Source of the DNA: CAVSIP01 sp963728075
Lineage (GTDB): Bacteria > Actinomycetota > Actinomycetes > JAFAQI01 > DASSKL01
Assembly (NCBI GenBank): GCA_963728075.1
Contig: CAVSIP010000007.1
Coordinates: 372,001 to 436,000 of the forward strand
Length of the DNA: 64,000 nt
Direction of reading: 5' to 3'
Part shown: positions 1 to 7,311 of the stretch, piece after piece
Layout of the letters: the number at the start of each line of letters is the position of its first letter
How positions within the stretch are numbered: the stretch's first letter is position 1
Notes under the pieces: generated by a model
Told to the model about the DNA's origin: nothing
Databases searched by the model: none
What the model saw: only the letters and a program-made list of their open reading frames with translations
Program-made: the position numbers and the translations under genes

Positions 1-2652
1 CGTCCGTGTTGGCGCCCTCGGCGTTCGGACCCGGGGGTGGCGGTGTCGAGTCCGCACCGTGCACGGCGTGCCAGAGGATGCGGTCGAGCGTCTCCTGCGG
101 AACCTGGTCGAGCTGGCGGAAGTCCAGGCTCGCCGACAGTGCCGCGTCGGGGCTGGCCGCGGTGTTGAGGGTGTTGCGGTCGTACGCCGGCACGATCGCG
201 TCGTACGGCTCCGCGTTGCCCGGTGTCGGCGTGAACGCGTCGTACATCGGCGTGCCGAGCGCGTCGAACATACCCAGCGGCTCCATCCCGAGGATCAGCT
301 CCATCGAGCGGATCACGGACAGGAAGTCGTACCGGGTCGACACCACCGCGCCCTGCCTGGCGTACGGGCTGATCACCGCCGCCGGGATGCGGTGGGCGTC
401 CACGTGGTCGGCGCCGTTCTGCGAGTCGTCCTCCACGACGAAGATGGCGGAGGACGACCAGATCGGCGAGTGCGAGATGTGGTCGACGATCTGGCCGAGG
501 CCGTGGTCGTTGTCGGCGATCATCGCCTGCGGCGTGCGCTTGCCGGGCGTGGTGCCGACCGTGTGGTCGTTCGGCAGGACCAGGTAGTTGAACGCCGGGA
601 CGGTGCCCGTGGCCACCTGCTGGTCGAAGCGCTGCTGGAAGCAGTCGTACCGCGACTCCGCGTTCGCCGGTGCACCCGGCGGCGGGGTGCCGTCGTACGT
701 CGGGTTCTGCGTGACCGCGTTCGTCTCGATGTCCGCGTCGTTCGGGTAGCACTGGCCCGCGGGTGTGGCGCCCACCCCCGTCGGCGTACCGAGCCCCAGG
801 TCGGAGTGGGCGAACTTCACGGCGACGTCGGCGGTCATCTGCGCGTCGCGGTCCTTGTCGGGCAGCGGGACGACCCCGGCGACGGCCTCGCCGTAGTTGA
901 ACCAGCTGATGCCCTGCCGCTGCGCCTGGTCGAACAGGAACCCGTTGCCGGGCCAGGTGACCGCGTACACGCCGAAGTCGTACGGCCGGCCGCGCCCGCC
1001 GTAGTTCTGCATCCAGTTCTTCTGCACGTAGTCGCTGACCATGGCGGCGCTGGTCCAGAAGTGGCCGTCGATGGAGGCCTCGGAGTTGGCGTACACGTGG
1101 TCGAGCAGCGGGAAGCGCTGCACCAGTGCGTGCACGTTCGGCGTGACGTCCGGTCCGAACAGCTCGAGGGACGGGTCGCCGTCGCCCTTCGCCACGTCGC
1201 CGAGGATCTGGTCGTACGTGCGGTTCTCGCGCACGACGAAGAACACGTGCTTGATCGGCCCGTCCGGCCGCAGCGGGGTGCCTGCCGGCGGGGACTGCCA
1301 GTTCTCGGGGACGACCTGCTCGTCGGCGACCGTCGTGTAGTGCCGCAGGGCGCTGCCGTCCGGTGTCGGGAGCACGCCGACCATCCCGCGGATCATCGAG
1401 GGCAGGTAGTGGTCGAGGGCGCCGTCGTCGAAGGGGTTCGGGCCGTCCGGGTTCGGGCCCACGCCCAGCCCCTTGGCCGACAGCCAGACGAGCCGGGTGC
1501 AGCCCTCACCCGGGCACGGCGCCACCGCCACGTCGGCCGGGAACGCCGCCGTCGGGACGCGGCCGGCGAGCCGCGGCTGCGCCGCCGACACGTCGAGCAC
1601 GGCCACGTCGTCGGCGCCCTCCTCGGCGACGTAGAGCCGGTGCGCGGCCGGGTCGAGCGCGAGCCCGACTGGCGCCGCGCCCAGCCCCTGCGGCCGGCGC
1701 AGGGAGAACGTGGACACCACCCCGAGCGAGTCGGTGTCGATCACGGCCACCTCGTCGGTGTTGGTGACCGTGACGTACGCCCGGTGCGCTGCGGCGTCGA
1801 TCGTGACGGCCTCCGGGTGCGACAGCCTCGGCCCGACGGTGATGTCCGCCGTACGCGTGGCCGAGGCGAGGTCGATGACCGACACCGTGCCGTCGGTCTC
1901 GTTGGTGACCAGCCCGGTCTTGCCGTCGGGCAGGATCGCGGCGGCGTACGGGTAGTGGCCCACCTGCACGTACTGCACGCCGCCCGTCGCGACGTCCACG
2001 ATCGCCGCGTGGTCGGCCAGGTTGAGCGGGACGAGCAGCGTCGACCCGTCGGGGGACACGGCCAGCCGGTCCGGCCAGGCGATGCGGCTGGTGTTGGTGG
2101 GCGGGAAGGCCTGCGGCGGCCCCTCGGCCCCGGGGACGTACGCGACCCCTTGCGGTACGGGCGAGCCGGCCGGGGCGGGACGGCGAGCACGCCGGTGCGT
2201 CGCGCCCTGCCCGTCGCCGGGTCGTAGCCGAAGACGTGCACGACGTCGCCGTCCTTGCCGGGCCCGCCGACCTGCTCCGCGCTGTCGGAGGAGTCGGCCA
2301 CGCCGGACACGTACGCGACGTGGTGCGTGCCGTCGATCGCGACCCCGCCCGACGCGCCGGGCAGCCGGAGCTCCTGCACGACCCGGTGGTCGGCCACCGA
2401 CACGATGCGCACGTCGTTGAACCCGCGCCCGGTGGACACCGACCAGTAGAACCGGCCGTCCGGGGTGACCGCGCCGCCGGTGGGGAAGTTCCCGACCTCC
2501 ACCGTGGCGCCGGCGGGGTGCAGCACCCGCCCGTTGCCGGTCTCGTGCAGATCCGGACCGATCACCCCGGTCTGGGTGACGGCGTACGCCGCTGCCGTGC
2601 CGAGGGCGACCACTGCTGACGTGACGCCCACCAGGCGTCCCCTGCGTGCCAT
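1..2652 (-). pseudogene. YVTN beta-propeller/phosphoesterase protein, frameshifted, C-terminus off window
   Basis: This is a secreted or membrane-anchored protein of the type annotated as bifunctional YncE-family/alkaline-phosphatase-family (phospholipase C-like phosphoesterase). The start is ATG at 2652 (MARRGR), followed by a hydrophobic segment at residues 7-25. Propeller-type repeats (GGAVTPDGRFYWS, GGVAIDGTHHVAYVSG, HPEAVTIDAAAHRAYV) fill about residues 40-420. The phosphoesterase domain begins with FFVVRENRTYDQILGD near residue 460. It contains DGHFWTSAAMVSDYVQ and continues to the left edge of the window, about 880 residues in all. The reading frame is broken near 2171-2180: restoring one C in a C-rich run (read on the minus strand) joins GVLAVPPPAGSPVPQG perfectly. 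A sequencing error or a recent indel are both possible, because the rest of the frame is intact. A PHO-box-like repeat lies upstream, fitting a phosphate-starvation hydrolase. Confidence 0.8.
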
Positions 2653-2681
2653 GCCGCAAGGTTCGCCGTCCGCGGCCGGCC

Positions 2682-2714
2682 TCCTCCGTGACCGGCCGTG
2701 AACGCTCGGTGAAC
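2682..2714 (-). promoter_or_regulatory. PHO-box-like direct repeats
   Basis: Read on the minus strand, two adjacent 11-nt units, GTTCACCGAGC and GTTCACGGCCG, are followed in phase by GTCACGG. Known PhoP boxes of actinomycetes are direct 11-nt repeats beginning G(G/T)TCA. The array lies 30-60 nt upstream of the phosphoesterase start, where a PhoP site would sit. Function is inferred from this match alone. Confidence 0.55.
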
Positions 2715-2755
2715 ACGGACGTGCACTCGCCGCGTGACCGGGGACGAGACCGTAC

Positions 2756-4219
2756 GTGCGTCGGTTCCTGGTGGTCGTGCTGCTCGTCGCCTCCGCCTGC
2801 GGGACCGTCCGGGCGCAGCCACCGGCCCGGTCCGGGTCCTCCCGCGGTGTCTCACCCGCGGCCGTGCCGACGGCCGCCCCCGTGCCGTGGCAGATCCACG
2901 ACGCGGCCACCCACCACGAGATCGAGGGCTACGCCGACCACGTGAGCGTGCGGGCCGGGCAGCCGGTGCGCCTCTACGTCCGCTCCCGGACCGGGTACGT
3001 CGTGCGCGCCTTCCGGATGGGCTGGTACCACGGGCGCGAGGCCCGGCTGGTGTGGACCTCGCGGGCGCTGCCGGCGCGCGCCCAGCCGGCCGCGACCCGC
3101 GACGCGCGCAACACGGTGGAGGCGCACTGGGCACCGGCCGTGCGGATCAGCACCGCGGGCTGGCGGCCCGGGGACTACCTGTTCCGCCTGGACGCCTCGA
3201 GTGGCAAGCAGTGGTTCGTCCCGCTGACCGTGCGCGGTCCCACCCCGAAGGGCGCGGTGGTGCTCGTCAACGCGGTCGCGACCTGGGAGGCCTACAACGA
3301 CTGGGGCGGCTACAACCTCTACCACGGCCCGGGCGGCCTGCCCGACTACGCGCACCGGGCCCGGGCGGTGAGCTTCGACCGCCCGTACGCCGAGGGTGCG
3401 GGGTCGGGGGGCTTCCTCGGCAACGAGCTGCCGGTCGTCGCGCTGGCTGAGCGGCTGGGGCTGCCGCTCGCGTACGCGACGAGCGTCGACCTCCAGCGCG
3501 ACCCGGGCCTGCTGGACGGCGCCGCCGCGGTCGTGTCGCTCGGGCACGACGAGTACTGGTCCACCGGGATGCGGGCCGCGGTGACGGCCGCACGCGACCG
3601 TGGGGTCAACGTCGCGTTCCTCGGGGCGAACGCGGTCTTCCGGCACTTCCGCTACGCCGGCACAGCGCTCGGGCCGGACCGGCTCGTCGTCGACTACAAG
3701 GACGCGGCCGAGGACCCGATGTACGGCGTCGACAACGCGAAGGTCACCGTGAACTGGCGGGAACCGCCGCTGGACGACCCGGCCAGCAGCCTCACCGGCA
3801 CCACCTACCGGTGCAACCCGGTGTACGCGGACCTCGTCGTCGCCGATGCGTCGAGCTGGCTGTTCGACGGTGTCCACGTCCATGACGGCACCCGGCTGTC
3901 CGGGCTGGTGGGCTCCGAGTACGACCGCGTCGACCGTGCCTTCCCCACGCCCCGGCCGATCGACGTCGTCTTCCACTCCCCGGTGATGTGCCGTGGACGG
4001 GCGGACCATGCGGACGCGGCGTACTACGTCGCGGGCAGCGGGGCCGGCGTGTTCGACGCCGGCACGAGCTCGTGGGTGTGTGCGATCGACGGCGTGTGCA
4101 CCCACGGGCGGGGAGACGGGCACGCGCGCCGGGTCGTCACGGCGGTGACGAAGAACCTGCTCCGGGCCTTCGCCGCCGGTCCGGCCGGACGGCGGCACCC
4201 GGTCGCCGGGCGGGGCTGA
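2756..4219 (+). CDS. N,N-dimethylformamidase beta-subunit-like secreted protein
   Basis: This 487-residue exported protein resembles the large-subunit-like domain of N,N-dimethylformamidase. The GTG start at 2756 gives a basic MRR followed by a hydrophobic signal segment and VASAC at residues 11-15, an imperfect lipobox. Family-like blocks in order are GWYHGREARLVW, NDWGGYNLY, LGHDEYWSTGMR near residue 262 and FLGANAVFRHFRY. The family holds a characterised amidohydrolase, but most secreted actinobacterial members have no known substrate, so none is assigned. It is divergent from the phosphoesterase gene, with a 103-bp shared intergenic region. Confidence 0.75.
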   Translation: MRRFLVVVLLVASACGTVRAQPPARSGSSRGVSPAAVPTAAPVPWQIHDAATHHEIEGYADHVSVRAGQPVRLYVRSRTGYVVRAFRMGWYHGREARLVWTSRALPARAQPAATRDARNTVEAHWAPAVRISTAGWRPGDYLFRLDASSGKQWFVPLTVRGPTPKGAVVLVNAVATWEAYNDWGGYNLYHGPGGLPDYAHRARAVSFDRPYAEGAGSGGFLGNELPVVALAERLGLPLAYATSVDLQRDPGLLDGAAAVVSLGHDEYWSTGMRAAVTAARDRGVNVAFLGANAVFRHFRYAGTALGPDRLVVDYKDAAEDPMYGVDNAKVTVNWREPPLDDPASSLTGTTYRCNPVYADLVVADASSWLFDGVHVHDGTRLSGLVGSEYDRVDRAFPTPRPIDVVFHSPVMCRGRADHADAAYYVAGSGAGVFDAGTSSWVCAIDGVCTHGRGDGHARRVVTAVTKNLLRAFAAGPAGRRHPVAGRG

Positions 4220-4277
4220 CCCTGCCCGGTTCGGCGTTTCGCGTCCCTTTTGCCGTGGTGCGGCCTAGCCTCGAGAC

Positions 4278-5333
4278 GTGCTCGTTCCACGCCGGGCCGG
4301 GACTGCCGCGGTGACGGCCAGCGCGGCCCTCCTGGCGGTCGGCGGCTGCGGCGGTGCCACCCCGTCCGCCGCTCACCGCACCGCGCCGGCCGTCCTCGCC
4401 CCGGCCACCGCACCGCCGACCACGCGGCCCCCGGCGCCGGTGGCGCGCTACCCGCTCACCGGCCTGGCGGTCACCGATCCCGCGGCCGCCGCGCGTCCCG
4501 CGCTGTCGGTGAAGATCGACAACGTCGCCGGCTCGTTCCCGCAAGCCGGGCTGGACCGCGCCGACATCGTCACCGTGGCTCTGGTCGAGGGCGGGCTCAC
4601 CCGCCTGTTCGCGACCTTCCAGTCGCAGGGTGCCCCGCTCGTCGGGCCGATCCGCTCCGCGCGCCCGGTGGACGCGGACCTGCTGCGCGAGCTCGGCGGT
4701 GGCGTGTTCGCCTACTCGGGCGCGGCGGCCGGTGAGATCGCGCCGGTGAAGGCGTACTCGACCGCGACCCGGGTCGCCTTCGACGACGACCCGGCTCCGT
4801 TCCACCGCCGGCCCGGCTACCGCCCGCCGCACGACGTCTTCTCCGACACGGCGGTGCTGTGGCGGGTGGGCAGGGCGGCCGGGGCGCGCTGGGCCCCACC
4901 ACCGGCGCTGTTCGCGTACGCGGCCGCAGCGCCCCGCGGCACGCCGACGCATGCCGTGGCGATGGCGTACTCCTCCTTCAGCTCCGACGGGTGGACGTGG
5001 GACGGCCACCGATGGCTGCGCACGCAGAACGGCTCCGCCGACGCGGTGACTGGCGGGCAGCGGGTCAGCGCCGACAACGTCGTCATCATGTCCGTGGGCA
5101 CCAAGGGCACCGGCATCACCGACGCAGCCGGCAACGAGGACCCGTGGCCGGTGGTCATCGGCTCCGGCGACGCATGGGTGCTGCGTGACGGCGTGCTGGT
5201 GAAGGGGATGTGGCACCGCGCGAGCGTGACGTCGCGGACGATCCTCACCGGGCCGGACGGGCGGATCGCGCTCACGCCGGGGCGCACCTGGGTCGAGCTG
5301 CTCCCGCAGCCGCACCGCCCTGACTTCTCGTAG
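4278..5333 (+). CDS. DUF3048 lipoprotein (YerB-like)
   Basis: The protein has 351 residues. The GTG start at 4278 yields a signal peptide ending in a lipobox-like AVGGC with Cys24 as the likely lipidated residue, then an Ala/Pro/Thr-rich spacer to about residue 50. The remainder matches the DUF3048 pattern: YPLTGLAV, PALSVKIDNV, AGLDRADIVTVALVEGG, TRLFATFQSQ, GPIRSARPVDADLL and, near the end, GPDGRIALTPGRTWVELLPQ. It is expected to be anchored on the outer face of the membrane. The biochemical role of the family is not established. It is a short gap downstream of the dimethylformamidase-like gene and could be co-transcribed with it. Confidence 0.85.
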   Translation: MLVPRRAGTAAVTASAALLAVGGCGGATPSAAHRTAPAVLAPATAPPTTRPPAPVARYPLTGLAVTDPAAAARPALSVKIDNVAGSFPQAGLDRADIVTVALVEGGLTRLFATFQSQGAPLVGPIRSARPVDADLLRELGGGVFAYSGAAAGEIAPVKAYSTATRVAFDDDPAPFHRRPGYRPPHDVFSDTAVLWRVGRAAGARWAPPPALFAYAAAAPRGTPTHAVAMAYSSFSSDGWTWDGHRWLRTQNGSADAVTGGQRVSADNVVIMSVGTKGTGITDAAGNEDPWPVVIGSGDAWVLRDGVLVKGMWHRASVTSRTILTGPDGRIALTPGRTWVELLPQPHRPDFS

Positions 5334-5356
5334 CCGCCAGCGGGTACGCCGTTGCC

Positions 5357-5731
5357 ATGGGTACCGTTCCGAATCCGCACACGAGCCCGACCGCGCCCCA
5401 GGACCGCGACTGGCAGTGGTCCGGCACCGACAAGCTCGACCGGATCATCGAGCATGGTGGCTGGGACGCGGTCGCGAACGCGCACGCCTGGTACGACGAC
5501 AGCCGCGACGACCACGACCCGCCGCAGCTGAAGACCGCGTACAAGATGCCCCACCACGAGCTCATCGACGGCCGCCTGCACGTCGTCTGGGACGGGGTGA
5601 ACAGCGCCATGAACGTGCTGCTCGGTGGCCGTGGTGGCGCCGACGTCCCGGAGTCGGACCGCAAGGACGTCTACGAGCACCTGGCCCGGCACTACGCGGA
5701 GTTCGACAAGGAGCCGCCGGAGTTCGGGTGA
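5357..5731 (+). CDS. Conserved hypothetical protein, 124 aa
   Basis: This is a small acidic cytoplasmic protein with ATG at 5357, only 23 nt after the DUF3048 stop. It has no signal peptide or membrane segment. Its most distinctive blocks are GGWDAVANAHAWYDDS, LKTAYKMPHHE and YEHLARHYAEFDKEPPEFG. Similar wording occurs, from memory, in proteins associated with phage prohead-protease regions (KLPHHE, YNHLAAHYREFDKEPP). It may therefore be a domesticated phage-derived module, but no other phage gene is nearby. No function is assigned. Confidence 0.7.
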   Translation: MGTVPNPHTSPTAPQDRDWQWSGTDKLDRIIEHGGWDAVANAHAWYDDSRDDHDPPQLKTAYKMPHHELIDGRLHVVWDGVNSAMNVLLGGRGGADVPESDRKDVYEHLARHYAEFDKEPPEFG

Positions 5732-5827
5732 GCCGTCCCGGGCGGTCTTGACGAACGCCGTTCACCGGACGAGTGTCGGGCGGGCGTCGGGGACAACCCC
5801 CAGCCCCGATGGCCAGGAGGTGGCGGC

Positions 5828-6175
5828 ATGGCCGGCTTCGTCCAGCTCGTCGAGTTCACGTCCTCGCGTATCGGCGAGGTGCTCGCCCTCACCCAGGAGT
5901 ACCAGGACCGGCGGCTTGCCGAGGGCGGCCCGGCCCCGGTCGTCCGGGCGACCTACACCGCTGACCGGGACCAGCCGGACCGCTACCTGTCCGTGGTCGA
6001 GTTCCGGTCGTACGACGCGGCGATGGTCAACTCCCAGAGCCCCGCTACGTCGGAGTTCGCTGCGCGCCTCGCGGAACTGTGCGATGCGCCGCCGACGTTC
6101 CGCAACCTCGACGTGGTCCGTACGTGGTCGCCCACCGTCCCCGCGCAGGCGGAGCCGACGGTCATCTCGCTGTGA
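5828..6175 (+). CDS. Small ABM-like (dimeric alpha/beta barrel) protein
   Basis: This 115-residue cytoplasmic protein starts with ATG at 5828 behind a strong Shine-Dalgarno sequence (AGGAGG at 5815-5820). The layout of a short beta strand (FVQLVEFTS), a helix (RIGEVLALTQEYQDRR), a strand with an ERYLS-like ending (DRYLSVVEFRSYDAAM) and the repeated helix/strand pattern resembles antibiotic-biosynthesis monooxygenase-type dimeric barrels. No catalytic residues can be named. The gene stands alone between a plus-strand small gene and the end of the minus-strand transport operon. Confidence 0.65.
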   Translation: MAGFVQLVEFTSSRIGEVLALTQEYQDRRLAEGGPAPVVRATYTADRDQPDRYLSVVEFRSYDAAMVNSQSPATSEFAARLAELCDAPPTFRNLDVVRTWSPTVPAQAEPTVISL

Positions 6176-6197
6176 CCGCACCCGCGCCGTAGCGGGG

Positions 6198-7307
6198 TCA
6201 CTTCCCCTGCACGTGCACCCGGCCCGCCCACCGGATCAGCGACCCCGGGTCCGCACCCTCGAGCTCGACGTGGGTGCCGTTCGCCAGGGTCCACTGCAGC
6301 CGGCTCGCCGTGAGGTCGACGACCATGCGCGCCCTCGTGCCGCCGGGCAGCGTCACCGGTACTGCGGAGTCCCCGCCGCCCGGCGACCCCTGCCGGAACT
6401 CCAGCAGGTGGCCCGCGTCGTCCACGAAGTTCGCCACCACGACCCCGACCGGCCCGGCGGGGGTGGTGGTGGTCTCGGCCTGCAGGTTCGCCCGGTGGTA
6501 GCCCGCGGGTGGGTCGAAGCTGGCGTGCTGCTCGGCGGCGGCGCTGTCCGGCAGCTCCACCACGGCGGTCACGCCCTGGCTGCTGGCCAGGGCCCCGAGC
6601 AGGTCCGGCCCCTTGGGCTCGGCGGTGAACGTCGACGCGTCGAACCGTGGTGACAGGTCGAGCTCGACCGCTCGCCGGGTACGGACCAGCGCGCCGTCGA
6701 GGGTCCACCGCTCCTCGAGCACCAGGCCGGTCGCGTCGTCCACGCACATGTCCGCGTGGTTGGCGGTGGTTGGCCTGGCCAGGGGTGATCCCGCCGGCCC
6801 ACCGGTCCGCGCCCAGGTGCAGGCCCGGCCGAGCACCCGGCCGTGGCCGCGGACCTGGACCAGGCCGTGTGCCGCGCCGAACGCCAGCGCGGGTGCGGCG
6901 TTCTGGTCCCCCGCGGCCCGGTGCAGGCCACCCTGCACGCGGGCCCAGCCCTTCTCAGCGGCGTTGACGTAGAGGTAGCCGCCGTCCCCGGTGGTCAGCG
7001 TGCCGCTGCTCAGCGTGCCGTCGGCGGTGAGCATGACCGCACGCCCGTCGAAGGGCCGCTTGACCTCACGCACGTCCCGCAGCGTCGGCGTGTTCGGCGC
7101 GGTCTGCTCGTACACGACCCGGTACGCGGAAAGCGTCACGGTGGGCGCCGGGACGGTACCGCCACCCGACGACGTCAGCTGCCAGCCGGTGACCCCGCCG
7201 GCGACGGCCAGGACGGCCGCCGCCGCGGTGGCGACGAGCATGCGCCGGCGCGGCCGGCGGCGCGGGGGCGGCGGCGCGGGACGCCGGGTCGGGGTGCGGG
7301 CCACCAC
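6198..7307 (-). CDS. Membrane-anchored RseB/LolA-like protein, last gene of the transport operon
   Basis: This 369-residue protein has a basic Pro/Arg-rich N-terminus (residues 1-22), one membrane segment (about 23-45) and an extracytoplasmic region. The phrases LSAYRVVYEQ, GGYLYVNAAEKGWARVQ, CTWARTGGPAG, MCVDDATGLVLEERW and AVELDLSPRFDASTF resemble the MucB/RseB-LolA lipid-binding fold. The GTG at 7307 is only 4 nt past the stop of the MFS-ABC fusion gene, with a second GTG at 7304, so it is probably the sixth cistron. Two cysteines around residues 165-190 could form a disulfide. The role is unknown; a lipoprotein- or substrate-handling accessory of the transporter is an inference from position. 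Confidence 0.6.
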   Translation of the reverse strand: MVARTPTRRPAPPPPRRRPRRRMLVATAAAAVLAVAGGVTGWQLTSSGGGTVPAPTVTLSAYRVVYEQTAPNTPTLRDVREVKRPFDGRAVMLTADGTLSSGTLTTGDGGYLYVNAAEKGWARVQGGLHRAAGDQNAAPALAFGAAHGLVQVRGHGRVLGRACTWARTGGPAGSPLARPTTANHADMCVDDATGLVLEERWTLDGALVRTRRAVELDLSPRFDASTFTAEPKGPDLLGALASSQGVTAVVELPDSAAAEQHASFDPPAGYHRANLQAETTTTPAGPVGVVVANFVDDAGHLLEFRQGSPGGGDSAVPVTLPGGTRARMVVDLTASRLQWTLANGTHVELEGADPGSLIRWAGRVHVQGK

Positions 7308-7311
7308 GGCA

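Noticed and set aside
59..2227. 722-residue open frame on the plus strand opposite the phosphoesterase
   Set aside because: Arg/Val/Gly/His-rich with no domain; it is the mirror of a real minus-strand protein, as expected at this GC content.
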